Part shown: positions 1 through 12,680 of the stretch, one piece after another
Numbering within the stretch: position 1 is the first letter of the stretch
How the letters are laid out: each line of letters opens with the position of its first letter
Origin: Chlorocebus sabaeus
Taxonomy: Eukaryota; Chordata; Mammalia; Primates; Cercopithecidae
Assembly (NCBI RefSeq): GCF_047675955.1
Contig: NC_132910.1
Coordinates: 113,505,143-113,569,142 of the forward strand
Direction of reading: 5' to 3'
Length of the DNA: 64,000 nucleotides
Notes under the pieces: generated by a model
Database searches by the model: none
What the model saw: only the letters and a program-made list of their open reading frames with translations
What the model was told of the DNA's origin: nothing
Position numbers and translations under genes: made by a program

Positions 1-208
1 GTACTGTATACTTGAAATTTGCCATGGCAGTAGATCTTATGTGTTCTCCCCACACACACATAACTGTGAGGTCATGGATATGTTAATTAGCTTGATTGTG
101 GTGATTATTTCACAATGTACATGTATATCAAAACATCACATCATGTACATTAAATGTATGTAAGTTTTATTTGTCAATTATACCTCAATAAAACTGGGAA
201 AAGAAACA
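1..208 (+). mobile_element. L1 (LINE-1) 3' end, old L1M type
   Basis: The window opens inside the 3' untranslated end of an old L1. The typical block is visible: a ggatatgttaattagctt stretch, a run mentioning cacaatgtacatgtatatc, then tttgtcaattatacctcaat and an aataaaactgg ending, which is the usual L1M terminus and polyadenylation region. Only the tail is in the window; the body would lie to the left. The same terminal block recurs in the L1 ending near 41.3 kb, so this is a family match within the window as well. Non-coding relic. Confidence 0.85.
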
Positions 209-2841
209 GTCAGCCAGCCAGTATTTATGAGGTCCCAATGGGTAACCATTATCTGAGGAAGCCACAAAGAGTTTAATGTGATGTAAAACACTAAAAAGTA
301 AAACAAACAAGCAAGTAAATAAACAGAATGATTAAGAGTTAAGACTAAAGTTTACTACTGGTTTAGCATTACTCAGTAACTAATTAAAAATTTATCTTTC
401 TTTGCATGTGGCTTGTTCAATGAATCATTGGAAACATTATCGTAGAGCTTTTAAAATGTGTAAGTTCACATAAAGGGAGTAGTGCATGTATTATTTTTAA
501 AAAAGATAAGAATAAAAGAAAAAGAATAAAAACTGAATAAAAGAAAGAGGGTTAAGAAAGAAGAAAGGCTGAAAGAAAAATATATGACTTTCTCTTTTTT
601 TGCAATGGATAATTTGGACTCATTAAATATATTTCACTAATTCTATATTCTCTTACTTTTCCATTTCTCTTTCCCCAAAACACAATATTCTTCTGGTCAT
701 TTGACCTCCCCTGGCATCCCCTGCCTCCACTGCTTGCACTTTAGCTGTAGCTGTCAGTGGATGCAGTGTCCTTTATTGTACCATGACTTGACTGCCTTGG
801 GATTTGGGGCAGATATTAAAAATAGAGTCACAGAAAGGTATTTCAACCCTGTACAGCAATCTTTAATACATGCTAAAGTCTGGAGGACAGATACTTCCTT
901 TTCCAGATAAACCTACAGGTATGGTTTTACATGTTGACTTTGTTTTTTACTTAGCAGACATATCCACAGGAGATTTGGGAAGGCAAAAGTAAACCCCTTC
1001 AATTTAGAGACTACTATTTCTATGACAAGGATGGCAGTGGATATGTTTTCCCCCATGGCAGCTGAAGCAGGGGGCTGTCTTATTTTTAGTGTTGTTTATG
1101 TCAAGAGGTAGATATAGGCCATGAATCATGCTGGTGCAAATGGCAGCAGAAATAATTTTATTCTGGATCCAGAAGAGTTGTGCTATGTATTTCTCTTTCC
1201 CAGATCGCAATAGAAGTCGATTTTAGGAACTCAGATATTGAAGGATGAAAAACTAGTACCCTGTTTTTCAGAGGGAAAAAATGTTAATCCTGGTATTTCA
1301 TGCAGTACATAGGAGGGAAATTAACATGGTAATTAAGGTTACTGTGACAAGGAAAGCAGATGAAAAATATAATTTAATTTTTTTCTGTCTCCATTTTGCA
1401 GTTTTTATCGTTTTTTTATTTCTCTTTCTTTCTCTATTTTTAACCTTTTTAAAACATTAATTCTATGAAAGAAAATACAGAAAGACAGGGGGAGAAGCAG
1501 GGTCTTTCAGTTAGCCTAAATAAGAAACCCTCCTCTGAGAAGTCAGGTAATCTGTGCAATTCCTGCCAAGTGGTGTTTGATTATGGCTATAATAAATCAT
1601 TAATGAATTTCTTTTTTATCCATATTTTCTGATATTTTTACATTGCTACACAGTAAAAAGCTACACTTGAGCTGGATAGACAGGAAAGCTTAGCACACAG
1701 TTATCTTTAGCATTGGGCTGGATAAGGTAGCTGGGTAGAATTATGAGGTTGGTTACAAAAATAGAATTAGATGACTTTTTTAGGGAAGAGGAAGTGGGTT
1801 ATATTTTTAAAAATAATGCAGTTGCCTTTTTTTCTGCCATAATAACCATTATCATATGGTTGCCTAATAACAGGACCCTAATTTTTAACAGGATATTTGG
1901 CCACTATGAATAAATGTTTCTCCAGCCTGCCTTGTAGCTAGATGTGGCATATAATAAATTTTGTCTAATGATATAGAAGAAAAAGTATTGTGTGTAACGT
2001 GTTGGAAATGTTCTTAGAAGAGACCATACCCTTTTGTGCTTCTTCTTTCTTGGTACATCAACATGACATGGCTGGGTGACATCTGCAAAAATGATATAGT
2101 AAAGATCTCTGAATATTTGCTCATAAATAAAAGTAGTGAAAAAAAAAACTGGCAAATATTGTCAGCACAAACTTTTTTTGAACTCTGGAAATTAACCGAA
2201 AGTTTTCAGCAACCTGGGAAGCATTTATGTGAGAAAAATGGCTGAATGTTAGTAATAACAAAAAGTGAGCTTTATGGCAGTTTTAACTTACTCTACTTTC
2301 ATTTCCTGCTTCCTAGCTTAGTGGTAGTAATGAAAATAATAGTCTCCATTCCTAGTACTGGACGGAGCAGAACGGACCTAATTCACAAATAATTATGATC
2401 TTACATGTCTCATGGTTCCTTGGCAAAGCTGTGCAAAAGGTTTATCTTTATTAGATCTCAGAGTTTTCCCAGTCCTAAAAGCCACAAACAGGATATAAGA
2501 CATTATAAATATATTTTAAATATTTCACTTTTTTTCTTCTCTTATTTAAAAGAAAATTGCATAAAGCTATAATTATAAATCTATATTGGCAGGCACAAAA
2601 GTTATACAGGCATAATTTGTGGTAATAACATGAGTTAGAGAGAATGGAGCAAAGTTTTGCTATACTGTTGAAATGAAGTTGGCATTAATTTCAAAATGCC
2701 ACAGTGCAGGATATGAAAGGGTAAGGTAAGGGGATGATGGAGCAGTATAATACAGAATCTTCAGTCCTTGACAATTGAGACAAATAATGCTAATCTTAGT
2801 TGTTTGCCTTAGATTCCATTTTATTAGAAAAAAACATTTTA
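209..2841. other. AT-rich interval, no supported gene
   Basis: No gene or confidently named repeat. It includes purine-rich A/G tracts around 500-580. At 1904-2110 the stretch beginning ccagcctgccttgtagctag resembles the start of a medium-reiterated mammalian repeat whose later part I also see at 31830-32106; I cannot name the family. The short reading frames here are at most 83 codons and show no domain. Confidence 0.5.
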
Positions 2842-3136
2842 GGCTGGATGCGGTGGCTCAGGCCTGTAATCCCAGCACTTCGGGAGGGCAAGGCAGGTGG
2901 ATCGCAAGGTCAGGAGGTCAAGACCATCCTGGCCAACATGGTGAAACCCCATCTCTACTAAAAATACAAAAATTAGCTGGGCATGGTGGCATGCACCTGT
3001 AGTCCCAGTTACTTGGGAGGCTGAGGCAGGAGAATCACTTGAACCCAGAAAGTGGAGGTTGTAGTGAGATGAGATTGCGCCACTGCACTCCAGCCTGGCA
3101 ACAAAGAGAGACTCCATCTCAAAAGAAAAGAAAAAG
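2842..3136 (+). mobile_element. Alu SINE, plus strand
   Basis: Full-length dimeric Alu. It starts ggctggatgcggtggctca, has the box-B-like region and tgtaatcccagcactt, a middle A-rich linker, a second monomer ending ctccagcctggcaaca and actccatctc, and an A-rich tail (aaaagaaaagaaaaa). A 92-residue minus-strand frame across it is the usual antisense-Alu pseudo-protein and not a gene. No clean target-site duplication was found. Confidence 0.97.
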
Positions 3137-4785
3137 CTTTTTTTAAAGCCACTGTTGTTTTTTTCTGTTTCTTACAGTGAACCTTAACATTAAGAGTTGC
3201 TATAGATTTCCAATACGGAGAAAATAAAAGATACCTGGTTGGTACTCAAAGTCTTAGGTTCACAAGGGCATAGCAGATGCCAATTCACAGTGCTGCCTAC
3301 AGTAAGCCCACCCCTTGTACTTTTTCTTGTATCGAGGCTAGACTTTCTACTCATTCTGTTTCTCTCAAGACTGAATCAGAAGCAGTGATTTATTTTCCCC
3401 AATTTTCTTCCAGTTAGAAGCCCCACTCCTAGAAACAGTAACCAATTTATGCTTTGTCTTATTTAGGACAACAGTGTTTAGAAAATTAGACCCAAGAATT
3501 CAAACATGTTTGTGCTAGCTTGTACTGAATGGTACAAAGTCACTACTCTCAGTTTCCATTGCAGTACTTCGAGGTTTATAAACATGATGACTTTTTTTCT
3601 CATTTTCACGTGTCTGAAGAGTAGTCTGAGTCATACAGCTTTAAGAAATCCTTTAAAAGAATAGACATGGTTGTGCCCATAGAAATTATTGCTATTTCTT
3701 CCTAATATAAGGGGAGAACAGTACAATTGTCTCTTCATATTTTTCCAAGATATTTGTTGTTGTCAAGATATTTAAGTTGATCAGTGATATTTTCTTGGTC
3801 AACATCTCTATAAAGAAAGAGGCATTTAATTGGGAGTAGAGAAAGGATGTTCTGAGACCTCAAAAATGCCTTTTCTTCAGGAAAAAAGAGTTCCATAGGA
3901 CGCTAAGACCAGTTGGTAATATAGCCCATCAACATTTACAATCTCCTTGGACTATATTTGGTAATAGATGGGATTTTACAATTCCCTAAATTAGGATTTT
4001 CTCTATGTCAAGAATCCTATAATACTGAAGAGAAATGTGATATTTTAATAAATTGAAATTTTCTTTTTTCTTCAAAGATACTAACTAGATTAGCATGTGT
4101 TCATTCTTCTTTTAGGATCTTACAAATTTGTGATTCTTGGGTATATGTTTCTTCACAGCCTTAATTTCAGGAGCAGTTAAGGACACATTGACCAATTTGA
4201 ACCAAATGAAATTTATATTATAAAATAGCACATAATTGATAAGGCAGAGATAAATCAAACTTTCCAAAAATCATGTACAATCTTGAAATTGCATATAGTC
4301 ATAATAAGCCCACATGGTAATCTCTGAAAACTCCTACATTTAGTGAACTTTGCAAATTTTACTTAGAAGAAAAAGGATTAAGACAACTTGCTTATTAGAG
4401 AAACTATGGTGAAAAAGAAACCTACCATTTCCATCTGCAAAATATTTAATAATTTATATATAGCAATGAAAAGACATACTTGAAATTTCTCACTTCTCTT
4501 CTTATCCATTGTATTGATTGCCATGACAAAGGATTTATAAAAACAATCAATTTTGACAACTGTTATGCTTTCTCAATTCACTTATTTTCAAATGGTAATC
4601 AATTATTCATTAACGCTTTATGCCATTTACAGTACATTTGAAGAGTTAAAAAGAAATTTAAGTCTATATATATGATATAACTCTTGCAAAAAAGGTTACC
4701 CTTTCATTAAAATCACAAAATAAGCAGTTTATAAAAATTGTATATGTTGTAAAAATAAAGAGTAAAAGTCCCTCTCTAAATTTGA
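3137..4785. other. Unrecognised AT-rich interval
   Basis: About 1.65 kb with no open frame of interest and no repeat that I recognise with confidence. The base composition is like the surroundings. It may hold very old repeat relics that are beyond recognition by eye. Confidence 0.5.
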
Positions 4786-5208
4786 CATGGCAACCTACAC
4801 ATCAGATAAAGGACTAATATCTTGAATCTATAAAAAAGAAATCAACAAGAAAATAACAAATAATCCCATTAAAAAGTGAGCAAAGGTCATGAACAGACAC
4901 TTCTCAAAAGAAGATATACAAGGAGCCAACAATCGTGAAAAAATGTTTAACATCACTAATCACCAGAGAAATGCAAGTCAAAACCACAGTGAGACACCAT
5001 CTCACACCAGTCAGAGCATCTATTATTAAAAAATCAACAAATAACAGGTGTGGGCAACATTGTAGACAGAAGGGAACACTTATATATTGTTGGCGGAAAT
5101 ACAAATTAATTCAGCCCCTGTGGAAAGAAATTTGAAGATTTCTCAAAGAACTAAAAATAGAATTACTATTTGATCCAGCAATCCTATCACTGTGTATATA
5201 CCCCACAA

Positions 5209-5805
5209 ACCAAAAATAAAATTCTAAGGTCCCCCAACCATCTGAATAGACCCATCCTCCTGGCCAAGGGCATTCCAAAGTTAACTGAAAAACTAGTTCA
5301 AGCCATGATGGGAAGGAGAAGCCAGACATGTCTCATTATATACACCTCCCTTCTGGAATTACTGATAGAACAGGCTCTTTAAGTCTGGTAAGAAACATTT
5401 ACAGTCTATTCTCTCTGAAGCCTGCTCCCTGGAGACTTCATCTATATGGTAAATCCTTGGTCTCCACAACCCCTTATTGCAACCCAGGTATTCCTTTCTG
5501 TTGATAATAAGTCTTTCAACCAATTGACAACCAGAAAATTGCAAAATCTACCTATGACCTGGAGGTTCCCACTGCAAGTTGTCCTGCCTTTCTGGACCAA
5601 ACCAATGTACATCTTACATGTACTGATTGATGTGTCACGTCTCCCTAAAATGTATAAAACCAACTTGTACTCTAATCACATTGGGCACATGCCATCAGGG
5701 CATTCTGAGGCTGTGTCATGGGCACATCCTTAACCTTGGCAAATGTAAACTTTCTAAATTGACTGATAGATAAAAGTACCTGTTTCAGGTACTTTTGGTT
5801 TACAA
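5209..5805 (+). mobile_element. Solo LTR of an ERV1-like endogenous retrovirus
   Basis: A 0.6-kb insert within the L1. LTR character is inferred from a TATA-like element in taaaatgtataaaaccaa near 5646-5663, a following R/U5-like stretch with ggctgtgtcatgggcacatc, a degenerate AATAAA (aaatgtaaac near 5742), an end in CA (ggtttaca), and an internal position in another element without flanking viral genes. The type resembles the MER4-related class I LTRs, but I do not fix the family name. No clean 4-6 bp target duplication could be identified. The small frames across it (up to 95 codons) are chance. Confidence 0.65.
5772..5796. repeat. Perfect 11-bp hairpin at the LTR end
   Basis: The stretch aaaagtacctg, loop ttt, caggtactttt forms an 11-bp perfect inverted repeat just inside the LTR terminus. 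It arises in the U5 sequence around acctgtttcaggt. Seen directly; biological role unknown. Confidence 0.8.
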
Positions 5806-6362
5806 TCCAAAAGAAAATGAATTATTCTACCAAAAAGTCACCAGCAGTCGTATGTTTATTGCAGCACTATTCACAATAGTAAAGATGTGAAATTAACTCA
5901 GATGATCATCAATGGTGGATTGGGTAAAGAAAATGTAGTACATAAACACGATGGAATACCACACAGCCACAGAGCCACACACCATGGAATACTACATAGC
6001 CACACAAAAGAATGAAATCATGTCCTTTGCGGGAACGTGAATGCAGCTGGAGGCCGTTATGCTAAGCGAATAGGCACAGAAACAGAAAACCAAATACCAT
6101 ATGTTCTCACTCATAAGTAGGAGCTAAACATTGGGTACACATGGACACAAAGATAAGAACAGTAGACAATGGAGGTTTCAAATAGTGGGGAAAGGATGGA
6201 GGGGAGTAAGGGTTGAAAACTGACTTATTGAATATTATGTTTGCTATTTGAGTGACAATGGGATGATTAAAAGATGGCGTACATACATTCAGCATTACTC
6301 AATATAACCCTGTAACAAATCTGCACATATGACCCATGAATCTCAAATTTAAAAGTAAATTT

Positions 6363-7289
6363 TAAGAAGTAAATAAATTTTGGCATGTCCTTTAAAATTA
6401 TTCTCAAAATAAAAAGATTTTTTAAAACTACAATTATTTTAAGAGTAGCTTAAAAAACTTTATTTCAAGAGGCAAAATTTTCATGAATTGTGCTCTTTTG
6501 GCCCCTAATATAAAAGTTATCAAAGGTACCTTTTCTGCGGTGCATTTAAAACCATTCATAGTAAATGAATCATTTAGAAGAGCAAAAGAGGTTGTCTATT
6601 TATTGTTTTCAAAATTTTCAGTTCACAGCACATATTTATAGATCACTTCACTGATGAAAAACATTTATATTAATTAGAATTATCAAGCATAGGTTTAAAA
6701 TACCAGCAGTGACCATTTTCTAACCAAAGTAGTTTCAAAACACACAATATGCTAGCTCCAGCATTCAGATTTTAATTGATAGATCCAGGCTTCAAACTTA
6801 GGTTTTTCTGATTTCAAAGTCTTTATCCTAGATATACTATAATGCAGCCACCCATAGTATATAATAAAATTTATTAGGTACTGACCAAATATATACTTCA
6901 CTGTGACCAATACAATTACAAAATAGCTAATGTAATTTACTGTGTACCCGAGATGGATAGGTAGATAAACAGAATATAAGATATATATATATATATACAA
7001 TTTTACATAAGATCTTTATGACGCACACATATATATTTAAATATTTATGGATAATCACTTCTCCACACAAGATGTGCACAAATATTTCCACATGATCACA
7101 GTACTCTTCTCTGGAAAGCCTTGAATCAGCTTCAACATTCTCAACACAGTACTTTGATGACAGCTCTTATCAATTACAGAAGTAGATTTCTTAGTGTAAC
7201 TATTGTTGAGTTATTCATAATTTATTTCTGTAATTGGCACACATCTCTTTTTTCAGTGTCTTCACCATCATCTTTTATCTCTTTTTTCC
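6363..7289. other. AT-rich interval with (TA)n tract
   Basis: No gene. A TA dinucleotide run lies at about 6981-6999. The remainder is unrecognised low-GC sequence. Confidence 0.5.
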
Positions 7290-7740
7290 AACACTATACT
7301 CCAGCTGGAATGGCCTTATTTCTCATCTTTAGGTCAGAAACACATTCTCCTGGAGTAATGTCTGAGATTTTATATTTAAATCTTTCATTTACTTGGATGT
7401 TCTTTCCCCGGATTGTCACCTAGGTATTTCTTTTAGCCTCAGTTCAAGTATCAACTCCTCAGAAAAGTCTTTTCTGGTAAATTTGGCTAAAGTAGCTATT
7501 CCCTATGTTCTAGAAATGTTCTAGCACATCACTCTGTTAATCGTCTTTATAAGACTTAAAGATTTGAACTATTTTATTAATGTATAACTTCTTATTATGT
7601 CCACTACTGGAGTGCAAACTTCCTGAGGGGAGGGTAAATCTCTGACCTCCCTTATTTATTTTTATATTCCTGATGTCTAGAGCAGAGCTGAGAACATTTT
7701 GAACAAATAAATATTTTATAAATCAATAAATTAATAGAAA
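7290..7740 (+). mobile_element. L2 (LINE-2) 3' end relic
   Basis: An ancient L2 tail read on the plus strand: ctccagctggaatggcc, a diverged stretch with tcaagtatcaactcctcaga and cttttctgg, then ccactactggagtgcaaact, cctgaggggagggtaa, and agagcagagctgagaacatt followed by acaaataaatattt. The order of these blocks matches the L2 consensus. It is strongly diverged, and a 100-codon frame overlapping its start is fortuitous. Confidence 0.75.
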
Positions 7741-7989
7741 AGATGTATTTACTTGAAATATATACATATAATTGTGTATATATCTGTGAAATTTGAGGTA
7801 ATATACATATTAGTTGTTTAGTTCTATTATTTAATTTAATGCGTTTTTGAATAAATGACAATAAGCATAATTCTTTGAGTTGTTTTCACTCACAGAGTAA
7901 ACTCTCTAATTGAAAAATAGAGATTGGCAGAATGGATTTTTTAAAACCATAATTTAATTATATGCTACCTCTCTGAAAGGGTGAAAAAA

Positions 7990-10358
7990 GATATTTTTGT
8001 TGTACAAAAGACTTATTTTTGTGCAAATAACAAAGAGAACCAAAGTGGTTATATTAATGTCAGACAAAATAGATTTTAAGACAAAGAAGGATATTTTGCA
8101 ATTTTAAAGGACTAAATCCCCTAACAAGATATAACAATTATAACCATACGTGCACTTAACAACAAAGCCCTAAAATACATAAAGCAAAAATTGACATCAG
8201 GTAGAAAAAGACAATTAAATAGTAATATTTAGAGATTTCAATACCCACTTTCAATAATGGATGGGAAAACCAGATAGATTAACAATGAAGTAGAAGAAGT
8301 GAGCTACACTATAAACCAGCTAGACATATTTATAGAACACTCCACCAATGAACAGCAGATTATACCTTCTTCTTAAACACACATGGAACATTCTTCAGAA
8401 TAGACATATGTTAAGCCATAAAATGTGTCTCAGTGAATTTATAAGAACTAAAATTATACAGAATATGTTCTCTAATCACAAAAATGGTATTAAAAGTCAA
8501 TGAAAGAAGGAATTCTGAAAAATTCACACATATATAAAAATTAAGCAAACACAGCCCTAAATAACCAGTTGGCCAGAGAATTAATCAAAAGGAAAGTTAC
8601 GAAATACTTTGAGAATAACAAAATGAAAACACAACATACCAGAACTTATGAAATGCAGCAAAAGCTGTGCTTGAGGTAGATTTACACCTATAAATGCATA
8701 TATTAATAAGAATAAATGCCTCTAATTATTACCCTAATCTTCCATCTTAAGAAACTAGAAAGAGAAGAGTAAGCAAAATTCAAAGCAAAGAAGGAATTAA
8801 TAAAAATTAGGATGGAAATAAAGAATACAAAATCAATAGAGAAAAATTCGTAAAACCAAAAGTTTGTTCTTTGAAATGATTGACAAAATTTACAAACATT
8901 TAGATAGACTGAACAAGAAAAAAAAAAGATGCAAATGACTAAAATCAGCACTGAAATATGGGATGTCACTTTCAATTTTACAGAAATAAAGTATTTTTAG
9001 AAAATACTATGAATAAATGCATGCTAATAAACTGGATAACCCAAATGAAATAAAAAATATTTTTAGAAACTTGTACACTGACAAAAGAAGAAAAAATAGA
9101 AATCTTAACAGACTTAATATGAGTACAGATTGAGTTAATTAAATAATTTCCAATAAAGAAAATCCCACAACGAGATGGCTTCATTGGTGAATTCTACTCA
9201 TATTTTAAAGAAGAATTACCACCAATTCTTTTCAATCACTCGACATCAACAGAAATGAGGGAAGAACTTCCTACCTTATTCTGCAAGATCAGTATTACCC
9301 TGACATCAAAATCAAAACAAGACATCACAAGAAAACTACAGACCAATATCCTTTATGAATATAGATCCAAAAAATCCTCAAAATGTAATAGCCAGTTCAG
9401 CCCAGCAATACATCAACATGACCAAGTAGGATTTATCTCAAGAACGCAATGCTAGCTCAAAGTGAGAAAAATCGATTCATGCAGTATACCATATTGATAG
9501 AATAAAGAAGAAAAAACCACACTCATTTCTTTAGATGCAGTAATAGCACTTAACAAAAGTCCTATACCATTTTATGATAAAATCACTTGAAATGGAAATA
9601 GAAGGAAAATTCTTCAACCTGATAAACCCATAGCTAGCATCAGACTAAATGGCAAAAGAACACAAATTGTTCCACATAGATAAAGAACAAGATAAGACTC
9701 TGAGTCAACATTGTATGGATGTTCTACTCAGGGAAATTTGGCAAAAAAAAAAAGACATTAATTTATAAATAAATTTATATCTCTTAGCATAAGGCATAAT
9801 ATCACATATAAAAAGCCATAAGGACCAAAACTATTTGAGCTAATAAATGAATTCAGCAAAGTTTCAGGATATAATATTAATATCCATATATCAGTTGTAT
9901 TTCTGTGTACTAGCAATGAACAATATGAAAATGAAATTAATAAAATTGTACTTACAATAGTGTCAAAAATAAAGAAATTAAGAATATATTTAAGCAAAAA
10001 AATGCAAGTACAAATGGAATATTATTCAGGATAGACCAAATGCTAAGTGTAAATTTTCATAAGCTTGGGTTAGGCAAAGTCTTCTTACCTATCACACAGA
10101 AGCACAACTAGAGATTAATTAGATTTTATCAAACTAAAAACTTTTGTGTGCCAAAGTACAATATCAAGAATGTAAAAATATATCCCACTGAATGAGAGAA
10201 AATATTCTCAAATTACTTATCTAATAAAGGATTGCACCAAGAGTATATAACAACCTCTTACAACCCAACAACAAAAAAATAAACAAATTTTAAAATGTGT
10301 AAATAATCTCAAAAGAAATTTCTTAAAAGAGGATACAAAAGTCACAATAAACACCCGG

Positions 10359-10390
<32 letters not shown>

Positions 10391-11128
10391 AGCATCATGA
10401 ATCACTAGGAAAATATAAATCAAAACCCCAATGATAGTATTCCTCACCCTCTAAGATGGCTATATTTGAAATGACAGATATTAAGTGCTGGCACATGGAG
10501 AGTGTGAAACCTTCATCCATCTGTTGTGGGAATTTAACATGATACAGTTGCCCTGGCAGCTCCCAAAATGTTAAACATACCGTTACCATATGACCAAGTA
10601 ATTCCTAGATACATGCTCCAATGAAATGAAAACATACATCCTCATAAAGACTAGTACACAAATGTTCATAATAGACAAGTGGAAACCACCCACATGTTCA
10701 TCTGCTGATAAATAAAAAGTGTGCTATATTCATAAAATGGATTATTCAGCATTAAAAATGAATAAAGTATCAATACATGCAACAACATTGCTCAACCTTA
10801 AAAACACCATGCTAAGTAAAACAAGCCATTCACAAAGAACATATGTTGTATTATTCTATTTATATAAAATATCCAAAATAGTGAAATCTATAGACACAAA
10901 TTATTCTAATGGTTATCTAGATCTAAGGCTTGGAGGTTGTGGTTTCAGAACAGAGACAGGCTGGAGAGTGACTGCTAATGAGTACAGGGTTTCTTTTAAA
11001 ATGAGAAGTGTTGTAAAATGGATGGTGGTGATGATTACACAACTGTAAATATATTAATATTAAAAACCAAATAATTGTTTATATGTATAGTATGTGAACT
11101 ATATCTCAAAAAAGCTGGTAAAAATCAA
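7990..11128 (+). mobile_element. Old L1M element, ORF2 to 3' end
   Basis: About 3.1 kb of decayed L1 ORF2 and 3'UTR. Recognisable landmarks in order: gtcagacaaaatagatttta (8060), caacaaagccctaaaatac, ttcagaatagacatatgtta, gtgcttgaggtagattta (8670), gatggcttcattggtgaatt (9173), gacatcacaagaaaacta, atcaacatgaccaagtag, gcatcagactaaatggcaaa, the C-terminal caaatgttcataatagac type stretch (10660), and a 3'UTR closing with gtgaactatatctcaaaaaa. All frames are broken by stops and indels. A 30-A homopolymer (10359-10388) interrupts it. It ends directly against a second L1. Confidence 0.88.
10359..10388 (+). repeat. 30-nt poly(A) tract inside L1
   Basis: An uninterrupted run of 30 A, following cacccgg and preceding ccagcatcatg, at a place where the L1 consensus has only a short A-rich run. 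It is probably a microsatellite expansion of the short run, and length polymorphism is likely. Confidence 0.9.
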
Positions 11129-12680
11129 TCTAAATTAGCCCATTGATAAAAATAAATGGAAAAAAATGATCATATCTAGGGATCCAGAAAAGTTTTTGAT
11201 AAAATTCAATCACCATTAAGAAAAAATAACTTAACAAATTAAAAACTAAAACAATGGCCACAAAAAATCCTATAGTAAAATCCACAAAAAATTAAACATC
11301 AGGCTTAATTATGAAATACAGAATCTTTACCCTTGATTTTTTGAATGAGTCAAGGATATTCCCTTTACCAATTATATTCAATATAGTATTGGAGTTTTTA
11401 AAATATGCCACAAGCCTACAAATGAAAATAAAAGACTTAAGGACGGGTATAGAAGTAATAAAATTGTTATTATTTGCAGAGGATATTATTGTGCTTTTAG
11501 AAAATCAAAAAGAATCTGTGGAAAAACCATTAGAATTACTAAGTAAATTTAGTAAAATCTAAATAAAAGGTTGGCATAATGTAAATATATGAAAACAGGA
11601 GAATTTCTATGTACCTACAACAAATACATTAGGAAATTTAAAACTAGAATTTCAATAGCATTGAAAACATCACATATGTTGGAATACGTTGAGTGAAAAT
11701 ATTTGAGAAATCTATACTGAAAACTGCAAAACATTGTTGAGAAACTGTAAGTCTAGATACATGAAGGGATTATACCATGCTCATGAATAGGAAAAATCAT
11801 TGTTAAGAAAACTGTCTCCAAAGATTTTCTGTGGGTTAAGTGAAAAATGTATAAAGAACTCATGTGAATCCAAAGGAAAAAAGAAGAAAATCATTAGAAT
11901 AATGGACAAAAGACTTACCCAGGATGTCTACAATAAAGTAAATTCAAATGGACACCAAACAATTGAAAAATGGCTCACCTGCGTTAAATTTAGAGATACA
12001 AAAAACAAAATGACAGTGAAATACCACTACGTAACTCCCCCAAAATAGTTAATTTAAATAATTATGGAATAAACCAAAGTGTGGGCAAAAATTTGAGCTA
12101 TTTAAACACTCATATACTGTCAGAGTACAATTACCTTGATCATCTAATATCTAATAAAGTATAACATGCATACTTTATTACCCAGTAATTCCATTTCCAG
12201 ATGTATAACCAACTGAAATGCATATACACTTTCAACAGATAAACACGTTAGATTGGAATGTTTACAGCAGAACTACTACAAATAGTACTAAATATTAAAC
12301 TTCCCAGATGTCCATCAAAAATGGATATATAAACTAATATATTCACAGATCAGAATGTGATACAGCGAGGAAATTATTAAAACTCCAACTTCCTGCTTCA
12401 ATATTGATGAACCTCGCAACAAAAATGTTGAATAATAAATGCTAGATACGGAAGAGATTATATTATAAAAAGTTTAGAAACAACTGAAACAACACTTTGG
12501 TGGCAAAAGTCATGCTAGTGGTGACTCTTTTGGGAGAACAGATACTGAAGGGCATGCTTCTGGGGTGATGACAACATGGTTTATTATTCTATTATACTTA
12601 CATGACCATCTACAGTTTTAAAAATTGATCAAGTTATACAACTTATTTGTACATTTTGTTCTATACTCATTATTCCTTAA
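11129..12680 (+). mobile_element. Second old L1 element (ORF2 fragment and 3' end)
   Basis: It begins within the reverse-transcriptase domain: the frame 11311-11562 encodes a stretch with FAEDIIVLLENQ, the L1 counterpart of the RT active-site region (usual F-A-D-D; here Ala-Glu-Asp, so the catalytic pair is damaged). It is followed by diverged downstream ORF2 (atggacaccaaacaattg near 11950, ccagatgtccatcaaaaatg near 12305) and a 3'UTR-like end near 12680. The order of segments restarts relative to the preceding element, so this is a separate insertion or a duplicated piece, and it looks older. Confidence 0.75.

Larger units (their letters stand above)
4786..6362 (+). mobile_element. L1 3' part (ORF2 end and 3'UTR), split by an LTR
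   Basis: The left piece (about 4786-5208) carries the ORF2 C-terminal stretch recognisable from ggcaacctacac, gacacttctcaaaagaaga, atgcaagtcaaaaccacag and gatccagcaatc; the right piece (about 5806-6362) resumes with atgtttattgcagcactatt, accatggaatactacatagcc, atgttctcactcataagtag and the 3'UTR-type ending ctgtaacaaatctgcacata. Frames are full of stops, so it is a dead copy. The sequence continues almost base for base across the 0.6-kb insert, so the LTR entered an already present L1. A short internal duplication of the accatggaatac segment is present near 5950-6000. Confidence 0.9.

Noticed and set aside
2839..3117. 92-codon minus-strand frame and similar frames at 18453, 21530, 25818, 39406 and 40406
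   Set aside because: They are the familiar Alu-derived pseudo-proteins (for example GFHHVGQDGLDLLT-like text), not genes.
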